A stretch of DNA of 64,000 nt from Catellatospora paridis. Its GTDB lineage: Bacteria > Actinomycetota > Actinomycetes > Mycobacteriales > Micromonosporaceae. Position 1 is the stretch's first letter. The number at the start of each line of letters is the position of its first letter. The position numbers were made by a program, and so were the translations under genes. This document shows, in pieces, positions 43,627-52,329 of this stretch. The notes under the pieces were generated by a model. It was not told where the DNA came from and did not search any database. It saw nothing but the letters and a program-made list of their open reading frames with translations. The stretch spans positions 420,591-484,590 of the forward strand of contig NZ_ML769313.1 of the NCBI RefSeq assembly GCF_009720365.1, given 5' to 3'.

Positions 43627-43968
43627 TCAGTCCTCCTGGTCGGGATCGGACGCGATGAGGTCGTCGATGCGCGCGATGCGGCCGCGCCACACCTGCTCCA
43701 GCTCGGCGAGCATGGACGCCACCGAGCGCACCGCCGCCACGTCGCCGCTGACCAGCTGCTCACGCCCGCTGCGGAGCTTGGTGAGCAGGCCGGCCTTCTC
43801 GAGCACGGCGACGTGTTTCTGCACCGCGGCGAAGCTCATGTCGTATTTCGCCGCGAGCGCGGAGACCGAGTGCTGTCCGGCCAGAACCCGGCGCATGATG
43901 TCGCGCCGGGTGCGGTCGGCCAGAGCGTGGAAGAAGGCGTCGGCCTGGTCCTCGCTCCGATCGGTCAC
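43627..43968 (-). CDS. ArsR family transcriptional regulator
   Basis: A 113-residue winged-helix regulator (FFHALADRTRRDIMRRVLAG, then SVSALAAKYDMSFAAVQKHV) without metal Cys motifs. The GTG at 43968 coincides with the start predicted from a consensus promoter, so the message is leaderless. A TACAACC/GGTTGTA palindrome over that promoter is its likely operator. It controls itself and the SRPBCC gene. Confidence 0.88.
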   Translation of the reverse strand: MTDRSEDQADAFFHALADRTRRDIMRRVLAGQHSVSALAAKYDMSFAAVQKHVAVLEKAGLLTKLRSGREQLVSGDVAAVRSVASMLAELEQVWRGRIARIDDLIASDPDQED

Positions 43969-43976
43969 GCCTCAAA

Positions 43977-44005
43977 CATACAACCAAACGGTTGTACGTT
44001 GTCAA
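43977..44005 (-). promoter_or_regulatory. Promoter with ArsR operator
   Basis: On the minus strand -35 TTGACA (44000-44005) and -10 TGTATG (43977-43982) are 17 bp apart. The inverted repeat TACAACC/GGTTGTA with a 4-nt centre (43979-43996) covers the spacer and -10. The start codon lies 8 nt beyond the -10. Confidence 0.75.
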
Positions 44006-44019
44006 GCGACGTCCCCGTC

Positions 44020-45390
44020 TCAGGGGCGGATGTTCTGGTTCAGGTGGAACAGGTTGTCCGGGTCGTAGGCGCGCTTGACCTCGACGAGCCGGTCGAAGTT
44101 GCCCCGGTAGTTGGCCCGGATCCGGTCCTGGTCGTCGCCCGCCATGAAGTTGATGTACCCGCCCTCCTCCGACAGCGGGGCGGTGGCCGCGTAGTAGTCG
44201 CGCACCCAGGCGGTGTTGGCCTCGTTCTCCGCCGGGTCGGGCCACATCCCGGCGATGACCACGGCGAAGTTCGCGTCCCGGTAGGCGAACGCGGTCGCGT
44301 CGGGCGCGACCCGGTGGCAGGCCCCGTTGATCGGGTAGATGTGCACCGTCGAGTTGACCACCGGCACCTTCGGCCCGTGCGTCAGGTGGGCCTCGATCGC
44401 GTCGTCGGTCAGCTCCTTGACGAAGCTGGCCTTCCAGTAGTGCTGCAGCCCCGGTGGGACCAGGCCGTCGAAGGCGGTGTTGAGCGCCGCGTACGGCATC
44501 GGGCCGATCATCTCGGCGACCGGCGGGGCGACCGCGCGGATCCGGTCGATGATGCGCTGCCCGTCGGCCGTCGACCCGGTCCAGCAGTTGACCATGGCGA
44601 TGAACGGCTCGCCGTGGCGATCCACCGGGATGAACGGCAGCGGCGGCGCGATCTGGAACGCCGGGAAGCCGCCGTACTGCTCGGGGGCGTCGGCGATGAA
44701 GTCGCGGAAGAACGCCAGCAGGTCGCGGACGTGCGCCAGCTCGAAGAAGATCGGGCCGCCGTAGATCTCGTCGACCGGGCTGAGCGCGAACTCGAACGAG
44801 GTCACCGCCCCGAAGTTGCCGCCGCCGCCGCGCAGCGCCCAGAACAGGTCCTCGTGCTCCTTCTCGCTGGCCACCACGGCCCGGCCGTCGGCGGTGACGA
44901 CCTCGGCCGACAGCAGGTTGTCGCAGGACAGCCCCAGGCCGCGGGCGAGGTAGCCGATGCCGCCGCCGAGGGTGAGCCCGCCGACGCCCGTGGTGGAGAT
45001 GATGCCGCCGGTCGAGGCCAGGCCGAACTCGCCGGTCGCGGCGTTGAAGTCGCCCCAGGTCGCGCCGCCGCCGGCGTGGGCCGTGCGGGCGTGCGGGTCG
45101 ACGGTGACGGCGCGCATGCCGGACAGGTCGGCCACGATGCCGTCGTCGACCGTGCCGAACCCGGGCACGCTGTGCCCGCCACCGCGTACCGCCAGGTCCA
45201 GGCCGTTCTCCCGGGCGTAGTCGACCACGGCCTGCACGTCGGCGGTGCTCGTGCAGCGCACCACCGCGCGGGGCCGCCGGTCGAACATGGCGTTGTGCAC
45301 GGTCCGGGCCTGGTCGTAGCCGTCGTCGCCGGGCGTGATCACCTGCCCGGACACGCGGGTACGCAACTGCTCGATCGTCGATGTGGCCAT
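44020..45390 (-). CDS. FAD-binding oxidoreductase (BBE/6-hydroxynicotine-oxidase-like)
   Basis: A 456-residue flavoprotein of the PCMH-BBE family. The covalent-flavin His is His73 in RGGGHSVPGF. The second cysteinyl link of bicovalent BBE enzymes is absent (STTGVGGLTLGGGIG instead), so a mono-covalent FAD is expected. The C-terminal BBE segment ends NYRGNFDRLVEVKRAYDPDN. Such enzymes oxidise amines, sugars or aromatic alcohols with O2. There is no signal peptide. GGGGG lies 7 nt before the ATG. Confidence 0.9.
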   Translation of the reverse strand: MATSTIEQLRTRVSGQVITPGDDGYDQARTVHNAMFDRRPRAVVRCTSTADVQAVVDYARENGLDLAVRGGGHSVPGFGTVDDGIVADLSGMRAVTVDPHARTAHAGGGATWGDFNAATGEFGLASTGGIISTTGVGGLTLGGGIGYLARGLGLSCDNLLSAEVVTADGRAVVASEKEHEDLFWALRGGGGNFGAVTSFEFALSPVDEIYGGPIFFELAHVRDLLAFFRDFIADAPEQYGGFPAFQIAPPLPFIPVDRHGEPFIAMVNCWTGSTADGQRIIDRIRAVAPPVAEMIGPMPYAALNTAFDGLVPPGLQHYWKASFVKELTDDAIEAHLTHGPKVPVVNSTVHIYPINGACHRVAPDATAFAYRDANFAVVIAGMWPDPAENEANTAWVRDYYAATAPLSEEGGYINFMAGDDQDRIRANYRGNFDRLVEVKRAYDPDNLFHLNQNIRP

Positions 45391-45553
45391 CTCGGTGCCC
45401 CCGTCCGAATCGCGGCGGGCCGCACCACGCCCAGCCGGCGCGATCATCGGGCACGGTCGGCGACAGGCGGCGGCCCTCTGTCCACGCTAGCGGGCCGACC
45501 GGCACGATCGTGCCGAAACGGTGGCAGCCGCCCCGGCCAGCGCCCGCGGCTGG

Positions 45554-46270
45554 TCAGCGCCCGCCGCGCCGGGGGTCCCGACCGAGGGCGGGGCGCGGCG
45601 GAACGTGCGCCGGAGGCCACTGGCGTTGGGTGGTTCGCCTGGTCAGCGGGGCGGCCACGGCGGGTGGCCCGGCCGGTGCGATGTCATCGGCGCGCGGCAC
45701 CCGGCGGGGCCGGCGCTCGGGCGGCCAGACCGGCTTCGGCTTGCACACCCACTGCGGCTCGATCCTGCGGGCGTCGCGGCCGTCGTGGGCCTCGACGAGC
45801 CATTCGGCCAAGGTCAGCCCCTGCGGTGCGAGGACGTGGTCGAGGCAGCAGCCGTGCGGGTCCCATCCCCACATCGGGCCGGCCGGGTCGCGGAAGTCGA
45901 CCATCCACAAGATCGCGCAGCCCACGTCGTACAGCGGGACCACACCCGGTGGGTGGCCGCCGGGCCGTCCGCTGAACCCCTGGTACATCGCGATGATGTC
46001 CGCATCGTCGTCCGTCCAGGCACCGTCCCCGACGCCGAGGACGCTGTCGCGCGGCCCGAAGCCGCCGTTGGCGACCTCCAGGTAGATCCGGCGGAGCAGC
46101 GGGGGCATGGCGAAGCCGATGAGCTGTTCGGACTCGGCGATCTCCGCGGGGGTGGCGAGCCGGGCCGGGCCTGCCCAGGACCGGGACTCCGCCAGGCGGG
46201 CGCGCATGCGGTCGAGCAGCTCGTCCTCGGTCATGCCGGCAAGGCGGGGGTGGGCGTCGGCTTCGGACAC
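45554..46270 (-). CDS. SMI1/KNR4 family protein
   Basis: A 238-residue protein with the SMI1/KNR4 (SUKH) pattern: ATPAEIAESEQLIGFAMPPL, LRRIYLEVANGGFGP and GDGAWTDDDADIIAMYQ. SUKH proteins commonly serve as immunity proteins against polymorphic toxins, though many are orphan. No toxin gene is adjacent. A Pro/Arg-rich tail extends from about residue 185. The GTG at 46270 lies just after TTAGCC, so it may be leaderless; an ATG 12 codons later is an alternative. Confidence 0.75.
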   Translation of the reverse strand: MSEADAHPRLAGMTEDELLDRMRARLAESRSWAGPARLATPAEIAESEQLIGFAMPPLLRRIYLEVANGGFGPRDSVLGVGDGAWTDDDADIIAMYQGFSGRPGGHPPGVVPLYDVGCAILWMVDFRDPAGPMWGWDPHGCCLDHVLAPQGLTLAEWLVEAHDGRDARRIEPQWVCKPKPVWPPERRPRRVPRADDIAPAGPPAVAAPLTRRTTQRQWPPAHVPPRPALGRDPRRGGR

Positions 46271-46351
46271 GCCTGGAGGCTAACCCGACCCTCCGACAGC
46301 GGCGTGACCCTTCGGCGCCCGTGACGGCTCGCGCTGCGGCATCATTTCCGG

Positions 46352-47251
46352 GTGACCGAGTTGAACGCACGACCTGAGACCAGAGTGGGCGCGGTTTTCG
46401 TGCCGCAGTTGCCGCCGGAGCGGCTGCGGTCCGTGGCACAGGCCGCCGACCAGGCGGGGCTCGACGAGCTGTGGCTCTGGGAGGACTGCTTCCTGGAGAG
46501 CGGCATCACCGCGGCCGTGGCGGCGCTGGCCTGGACCGAACGCCTCACCGTCGGCGTCGGGCTGCTGCCCGTGCCGCTGCGCAACGTCGCGATCACCGCG
46601 ATGGAGCTGGCGACCATGCACCGGCTGTTCCCCGGACGGGCCCGGGTCGGTGTTGGGCACGGCGTGCAGGACTGGATGGCCCAGGTCGGCGCGCGGGTCG
46701 AGTCCCCGATGGCGCTGCTGCGCGAGCACCTGACGGCGCTGCGGGCGCTGCTGTCCGGCGAGCGGGTCACCACCCGGGGCCGCTATGTCCGCCTGGACGG
46801 GGTGGCCCTGGACTGGCCGCCACCGCGGCGTTCCGAACTGCTGGCCGGGGCGACCGGCGACCGGACGCTGCGGCTGTCCGGCGAGGTCGCCGACGGCACC
46901 ATCCTCACCGGCGGCACCACCGTCGAGCAGGTGCGCCGGGCGCGCGGGCTGATCGATGAGGGCCGGGCGAAGGCCGGGCGCTCCGGGCACCACCAGATCG
47001 TGATCTACCTGCATGCGGCGACCGGCCCGGATGCGGCGGTGCGGCTGGAGGCCGAACGCGTGCGCTGGGGCTACGACACCATGACGGGCCACGGCGTGGC
47101 CGGGGGCGCGGAGGCGGTCGCCGAGGCGGTGCGCACGTGGGCTGAGGCGGGCGTGGACACGGTGGTGCTGCAGCCCACGCCCGACGACCCCGACCCGGAG
47201 GGCTTCGTGGCCTTCGTCGCGCAGGAGGTCACCCCGCTCGTGCGGAACTGA
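46352..47251 (+). CDS. LLM class F420/FMN-dependent oxidoreductase
   Basis: A 299-residue TIM-barrel enzyme of the luciferase-like monooxygenase class. The pattern is clear: VGAVFVPQLPPERLRSVAQA, the barrel strand ERLTVGVGLLPVPLRNVAI, and the cofactor region FPGRARVGVGHGVQDWM. Actinobacterial members mostly use F420. The substrate is unknown. The GTG at 46352 lacks a ribosome site and is probably leaderless. Confidence 0.87.
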   Translation: MTELNARPETRVGAVFVPQLPPERLRSVAQAADQAGLDELWLWEDCFLESGITAAVAALAWTERLTVGVGLLPVPLRNVAITAMELATMHRLFPGRARVGVGHGVQDWMAQVGARVESPMALLREHLTALRALLSGERVTTRGRYVRLDGVALDWPPPRRSELLAGATGDRTLRLSGEVADGTILTGGTTVEQVRRARGLIDEGRAKAGRSGHHQIVIYLHAATGPDAAVRLEAERVRWGYDTMTGHGVAGGAEAVAEAVRTWAEAGVDTVVLQPTPDDPDPEGFVAFVAQEVTPLVRN

Positions 47252-47381
47252 CCGCGCCGCCGCCCGATCCGGGAGACGCTGAGGGGGTGAGCGGGCGGGT
47301 CGAGCCGGCTGGGCGTTGCGCACCTGGCACCGGACACGGAGCGGGTCCCCTGCCGCGCGCCGCGGCCGGGGAGGCGGCCGC

Positions 47382-49547
47382 GTGAGCCGGTGGCGTGCGC
47401 TGTGGTCGCCGGCCGCCGCGCTGCGGGCGATCCGGGCGGCGGTGCTGGTCCCGGCGTTGTTCGCGTTCGCGCTGCTGGTGATCAAGTCGCCGCAGGTGGC
47501 CACGTTCACGGCGTTCGGCGGTTTCGCGGGCCTGGTGCTGGCGGCGTTCGGCGGCACGCGCCGGGACCGGGCCGTGGCACACGCCATGCTCACCGCCGCG
47601 GGCGCGGTGCTGATCGTGATCGGCACCCTGGTCAGCCATTCCGTCGTGGCCGCCGCGATCGCCACCGCGGTGGTCGCGTTCACGTCCTACTTCGCCGCCG
47701 TCATCGGGCCCAACGACGCCTCGGGCGCGGCCGCGGCGATGCTGCCGTACATGCTGGCGGCGTCGGCGGCCGCCCCGGTCGGCGTCATCGGCGACCGGGT
47801 CGCCGGGTGGGTGCTCGCGACCGGCGTCGGCGGCCTGGCGGTGGTGCTGATGGCGCCGCGCTCGGCGGGCGCGGAGCTGCGCCAGGCCACCGCCACGCTG
47901 GCCACCGGGCTGGCCGACCTGCTGGAGGCGGGAGCACTCCGGGCTGCGCTGCCGGAGCTGCGGGCAGCCGTCGCGGACGCCACGCACCGGATGATGGCCC
48001 TGTTCGTGTCCGCGCCGTACCGGCCGAGCGGGCTGGTCATCGCCGATCAGGCCATGGCCGGCGCGGTCAACCAGCTGGAATGGTGCAAAGGCCTGGTCAG
48101 CGACGGCATCGACCGGGTCGGCGACCTGCGCGACGCGCCGCTGACGGTGCGGGCCCCGCTGGAGGCGTCGGCGAAGGTGCTGCGGGAGGCGGCCGCGGTG
48201 CTGCGCGGCGAGCCGGTAGACCCTGACCTGAAGGGCCTGGAGCAGACCTGCGCCGACAGCGTGGCCCGGCTGACCGGCGCCGGACAGCCGGACGCGGACG
48301 CGATGGACCTGGTGGTCGCCTTCTACGGCCAGACCACGGCGAACTGCGTCCGGGCCTTCGCCACCGACGTGCTCATCGCCACCCGCGGCGCCGATCCGCT
48401 GACCGCCGCCAGCAGCGTGCGCCGCTGGTACGGGCTGTCCCGGCCGGACCGGCCGCCGCTGCGCCGGCTGGTGACGCTGGCCGGCGTCGCCGGGATCGTG
48501 CTGCGCAACGCGAGCCTGCGCTCTGTGTGGTTCGTCAACGCACTGCGCGGCGCGCTGGCGCTGTCCGCCGCGGTGGTGATCGTGCAGGTGAGCGAGGTGC
48601 GCAGCGGGTTCTGGGTGCTGCTGGGCGCGCTGTCGGTGCTGCGCACGAGCGCCGCGTCGACGGGCACGCAGGCCGTCAAAACGGTCGTCGGCACCGCCGC
48701 CGGGGTCGCGGTCGGCGCGGCGCTGCTGCCGCTGCTGGGCCCGTCGCCGTGGGCGAGCTGGGGTGCCCTGGCGGTCGCGGTGGCCGTGGTGGCGTACGGG
48801 CCGGGCAAGATACCGGACATCGTGAGCCAGGCCGCGTTCACCGTGGTCATCCTGGTGCTCTACAACATCCTCGCGCCGACAGGCTGGACGCTGGGCCTGG
48901 TACGGCTGCAGGACGTCGCCATCGGCTGCCTGGTCAGCCTGGTCGCCGGGTTGCTGGTCTGGCCTCGCGGGGCCGGGGATCTGGTCCGTGACGACGTCGC
49001 GGAGATGTTCAAGGTCGGCGGGTTGCACCTGACCGAGGCGGTGGCGTGGGCACTGGGGCGGCGGGCAGGCCCGCCCGAACAGGAGGTCCGTGCGGCCGCG
49101 TCGGCGTTCCGGCTGGAGGATGCGCTGCGCGGCTACCTCGCCGAACCCGGGTCGAAGCGGATGGACCGGCAGGACCTGTGGCGGCTGGTCATCTCGGGGG
49201 TCCGGCTGCGGCAGACGGCGAACGCGCTCGACGACCTGACCCCGCGCGACGCCGCCCCGGACCCGCGCTGCGATGCGCTGCTGCGCCACGCCGACGCGCT
49301 CGCCGCCTTCTACGCGGGCCTCGCCGAGCAGATCGGCGAGCCGACCGGGCCGATGCCGCCGCTGCTCGCGCCGCCGAGCCCGCCCGACGACGAGGTCCTC
49401 GGCGCCGGCGGTGACGGCACGCCCCTGCACCGGCTGCGCCGCCGCTGGGTCGGCGAGCACCTGCGGCACCTGGAGCTGCACCTGGCCGACCTGGTCGCGC
49501 CGGCGCACGCCCTGGCCGACCAGCGCCGCCGCCCCTGGTGGCGCTGA
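47382..49547 (+). CDS. FUSC family membrane protein
   Basis: A 721-residue protein with two blocks of predicted transmembrane helices (about 25-165 and 385-535). Each is followed by a soluble helical region, the arrangement of FUSC/aromatic acid exporter-like proteins. The second block contains RSGFWVLLGALSVLRTSAAS, the usual FUSC signature region. The family is linked to efflux of aromatic acids or fusaric acid. GGGGAGG lies 7 nt before the GTG. Confidence 0.85.
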   Translation: MSRWRALWSPAAALRAIRAAVLVPALFAFALLVIKSPQVATFTAFGGFAGLVLAAFGGTRRDRAVAHAMLTAAGAVLIVIGTLVSHSVVAAAIATAVVAFTSYFAAVIGPNDASGAAAAMLPYMLAASAAAPVGVIGDRVAGWVLATGVGGLAVVLMAPRSAGAELRQATATLATGLADLLEAGALRAALPELRAAVADATHRMMALFVSAPYRPSGLVIADQAMAGAVNQLEWCKGLVSDGIDRVGDLRDAPLTVRAPLEASAKVLREAAAVLRGEPVDPDLKGLEQTCADSVARLTGAGQPDADAMDLVVAFYGQTTANCVRAFATDVLIATRGADPLTAASSVRRWYGLSRPDRPPLRRLVTLAGVAGIVLRNASLRSVWFVNALRGALALSAAVVIVQVSEVRSGFWVLLGALSVLRTSAASTGTQAVKTVVGTAAGVAVGAALLPLLGPSPWASWGALAVAVAVVAYGPGKIPDIVSQAAFTVVILVLYNILAPTGWTLGLVRLQDVAIGCLVSLVAGLLVWPRGAGDLVRDDVAEMFKVGGLHLTEAVAWALGRRAGPPEQEVRAAASAFRLEDALRGYLAEPGSKRMDRQDLWRLVISGVRLRQTANALDDLTPRDAAPDPRCDALLRHADALAAFYAGLAEQIGEPTGPMPPLLAPPSPPDDEVLGAGGDGTPLHRLRRRWVGEHLRHLELHLADLVAPAHALADQRRRPWWR

Positions 49548-49558
49548 CCGGCTCGGGC

Positions 49559-49621
49559 CAAGATTGCTGTTTCGTGTCCACAGCTGCGGTGGAGGACGAC
49601 TGTCACGAAACAGCGATCTTG
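49559..49621. repeat. Intergenic palindromic (REP-like) element, copy 2
   Basis: 18-bp arms (49559-49576 and 49604-49621; left arm CAAGATTGCTGTTTCGTG) pair with one G-T mismatch. A nested TCCAC/GTGGA stem lies inside. It follows the FUSC stop by 11 bp and may also terminate transcription. Length and core sequence resemble the element at 12617-12677. Confidence 0.65.
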
Positions 49622-49641
49622 CGGCGCAACCGCCCGGACGG

Positions 49642-50622
49642 TCAGCCGAGGGCGGCGGGGGATTCGGCTCCGTCGAGGAGTTTCGTCGGGGCACCTGTGC
49701 CGTCGGCGGGTACGGACCAGATCGTCGGGGTGCCGTCGGGGGCGCGCAGGGTGTACGCGACGGTGTGCTCGTCGAGCCAGGCGGCCTGGTCGTCGACGCT
49801 TTCCGGCTCGGCCAGGTTCGTCACCGCCAGGGTGGACAGGTCGAGCACGGACAGCCGCCAGCCGCGCTGCGGGTCGCCGCCGATCGCCTGCTTGAACGCG
49901 ATCCGGGTGCCGTCGGGTGACAGCGACGGGCACTCGACGTTGTCCGTGAGAGTGCGTACCGTGCGCGCCGCGAAGTCGCCGCGGACCAGGTAGCGCTTGC
50001 CCCCGGTCGCCATGGTGGCGTAGAAGGCGTTGTCGTCGGCGGTGAAGGTGACGCCCCAGAAGTTCACGTCGACGTTGCGGTAGGGCCGGCCCTCGCGGGT
50101 GACCGCGAAATCCTCCAGCGTGGAGACCATCGTGCCGGTGCGGGTGTCCAGGATGCCGGTGCGGGTGGAGAAGCCGCCGGTGCTGTAGGAGTCGCCGCCG
50201 ACGAACGTGGTCCAGGCGACCATCCGGCCGCTGGCCGACACCCGGGCGCGGTTGGGCAGGCCGGGCACGGCGAACGTGCGTGTCGCGCGCAGCTGCCGGT
50301 CCAGCACCGTCAGCTGGTAGGACCAGGCGGTGTCGGGGTGGATGCACACGCCGGTGCCGGCGGCGGCGTAGACGCGTACGCACTCCAGGCCGGACACCAG
50401 CCGGGGGCCGGACGGATCGGCGCGGGAGACCGTGGCGGCGCGCCGGTCGGTGACGACCAGCAGCCGCGGGCCCGGGTCCAGGGTGATCTCCGCGGCAGGA
50501 ACGGTGTCGGCCGTGGCGGCCTCGCCCAAGGCCTGCTGGATGTAGCCGACGGCGACGGCGGCCAGCAGCACGGTGACGGCCGCGGCGATGGCGACGCGGG
50601 CGCGGGTGGACAGTGCGGTCAT
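49642..50622 (-). CDS. Membrane-anchored TolB/WD40-like propeller protein
   Basis: A 326-residue protein with one N-terminal signal anchor (residues 8-28), then a beta-propeller of the TolB type (YLVRGDFAARTVRTL, CPSLSPDGTRIAFKQAIGG, GWRLSVLDLSTLAVTNL). The propeller faces outside the membrane. Its start codon overlaps the MFS stop by 4 bp, so it is coupled to that transporter. Its role is unknown, possibly partner or substrate recognition. Confidence 0.78.
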   Translation of the reverse strand: MTALSTRARVAIAAAVTVLLAAVAVGYIQQALGEAATADTVPAAEITLDPGPRLLVVTDRRAATVSRADPSGPRLVSGLECVRVYAAAGTGVCIHPDTAWSYQLTVLDRQLRATRTFAVPGLPNRARVSASGRMVAWTTFVGGDSYSTGGFSTRTGILDTRTGTMVSTLEDFAVTREGRPYRNVDVNFWGVTFTADDNAFYATMATGGKRYLVRGDFAARTVRTLTDNVECPSLSPDGTRIAFKQAIGGDPQRGWRLSVLDLSTLAVTNLAEPESVDDQAAWLDEHTVAYTLRAPDGTPTIWSVPADGTGAPTKLLDGAESPAALG

Positions 50623-51995
50623 CGCTCGACCTCGGCATTCTGGTTCGAGCGGTCTGTGCTCGTCGCTGCCCGCGGCGGCGGCGCGGGGTCGCTCGGGTCG
50701 TCGGGTTCGGGCAGCGGGCGCGAGCCGGCCGGACCGCTGTCGTCCGCCGCGCCGCGACCCGCGGGCCTGAGCAGCAGCAGCGTCGCCGCGACGGCGACGA
50801 CGACGGCGAGCGCGGCGACCCGGGAGGCGGTGGCCGGTCCCCAGGTCTGCCAGGCGAGGCCGAACAGGACCGAGGAGACCAGGTAGGCCAGCGCCTGGCC
50901 GGTCTGGATCAACGCGATGCCGGTGGTGCGCAGCCGGTCCGGCAGCACCGGCCCGGCCAGCGCCATCAGGATCCCGTCGGTGGCGGCGTAGAACAGCCCG
51001 TACAGGCCGAGCGTCACCACCAGCAGCGGCGAGCCGCCCAGCGGCCCGAACAGCAGCAGGTACGCGGCCGTCAGCGCGACATAGCCGCCGAGCATCACGG
51101 GCAGGCGGCCGATCCGGTCGGCGAGCACGCCGAGCGGCGCGGCCAGCAGCAGATAGCCGAGGCTGGTCCCGGCGGCCAGCAGCGGGAACCAGACGGTGCT
51201 CAGCTCCTCGCGGCGCTGCAGCAGCAGGTAGACGAAACCGTCGCCGATGGTGGCCAGGCCCAGCAGGCAGGCGGCCAGCACGAGGCGGCGCACCGGGGCG
51301 TCGCGCAGCAGCGCCGCGGCTTCGCGCAGGGACACCTTCGCCGTGGCGGGCACGGCCTCGCGGCGGTCGCGGACGAACAGCACCAGCACCATCACGCCCA
51401 GCGCGGCGACACAGAAGCTGACCACGAACACGGCGTCGAACGAGTTCGCGGCCAGCGCCAGTACGCCGAGCGCGACCAGCGGGCCGAGGAACGCGCCGAC
51501 GCTGTCCATGGCGCGGTGCACGCCGAACGCCCGGCCCAGCGACTCCGGCGGGGTGGACAGCGTGATCATCGCGTCCCGCGGTGCGGCCCGCAGGCCCTTG
51601 CCGGTGCGGTCGGCGGCGATGACCAACCCGATCGCGGGCACCGAGCGGCCCGCCGCCAACAGCGCGAGCTTCGCCACCGCGGACAGGCCGTAACCGATGC
51701 CCGCCACGGCCTTGCGGCGGCGGGTGCGGTCCGCGACGTACCCGCCGACGAGCCGCAGCAGCGCGGTAGCTCCGGTGTAGACGCCGTCGATCATGCCGTA
51801 CGCCAGCGGGCTGAGCTGCAGCCCCAGCACCAGATACAGGGGCAGCACCGCGGTGACCATCTCGGACGACACATCGGTGATCAGGCTGACCGTGCCCAGC
51901 GCGAAGACGTTCGCGCTGACCTTGGTGAACCGGCGTCGTCCGGATCGTTCCGCCGGGGGTGTGGCGGTCGGACTGGTGACGGTGGACAGGTACAC
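50619..51995 (-). CDS. MFS transporter
   Basis: A 458-residue 12-helix transporter with the MFS loop YVADRTRRRKAVAG and an Asp/Pro-rich cytosolic tail. This subgroup (with DVSSEMVTAVLPLYLV near helix 1) is widespread in actinobacteria without fixed substrate. The GTG at 51995 is preferred because GGGAGGAG lies 9 nt before it; an ATG 8 codons earlier lacks a site. Confidence 0.85.
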   Translation of the reverse strand: MYLSTVTSPTATPPAERSGRRRFTKVSANVFALGTVSLITDVSSEMVTAVLPLYLVLGLQLSPLAYGMIDGVYTGATALLRLVGGYVADRTRRRKAVAGIGYGLSAVAKLALLAAGRSVPAIGLVIAADRTGKGLRAAPRDAMITLSTPPESLGRAFGVHRAMDSVGAFLGPLVALGVLALAANSFDAVFVVSFCVAALGVMVLVLFVRDRREAVPATAKVSLREAAALLRDAPVRRLVLAACLLGLATIGDGFVYLLLQRREELSTVWFPLLAAGTSLGYLLLAAPLGVLADRIGRLPVMLGGYVALTAAYLLLFGPLGGSPLLVVTLGLYGLFYAATDGILMALAGPVLPDRLRTTGIALIQTGQALAYLVSSVLFGLAWQTWGPATASRVAALAVVVAVAATLLLLRPAGRGAADDSGPAGSRPLPEPDDPSDPAPPPRAATSTDRSNQNAEVER

Positions 51996-52329
51996 GCGGT
52001 TGCGCTCCTCCCGCGGCATGGCGCCCGCGACGACGGTGCAGATGGGTCGACCCGGACCGTCCGGCGGCCACCGCTGTCGCGGCACACCGCGGGCACCCCG
52101 CGTCGGGCACATCCTGAGCCGCCCGCGGTACGCAGGGCCCTCGCGCACACCACCACGGGGCGTGCTTCCGATGAACAGACGGTGTCACAGCAGCCGGTCG
52201 GCTGTGGACGCTCATCCGACTCACCCATGTCGTTCACCCGAACGTGTGCCCGCCGTTTCCGGGACTCCCTACATTCCTCGCACGGCCGCGCCGACCGCGT
52301 GGCCGTACACCCCCAGAAGGGCTCGAGTC
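51996..52329. promoter_or_regulatory. Divergent promoter region with PHO-box-like repeats
   Basis: 334 bp between the MFS gene and the secreted phosphatase, with no gene. Reading toward the phosphatase, GCTCATCCGAC (52210-52220) and GTTCACCCGAA (52232-52242) are PHO-like units 22 bp apart, ahead of a TACATT -10 at 52270-52275 with a poor -35. That layout suits an activator such as PhoP. CAGCC/GGCTG forms a small palindrome near 52193-52206. Confidence 0.4.

Noticed and set aside
45554-46270. Toxin-immunity locus suggested by the SMI1/KNR4 protein
   Set aside because: No polymorphic toxin or secretion gene lies beside it, so only an orphan SUKH protein can be claimed.
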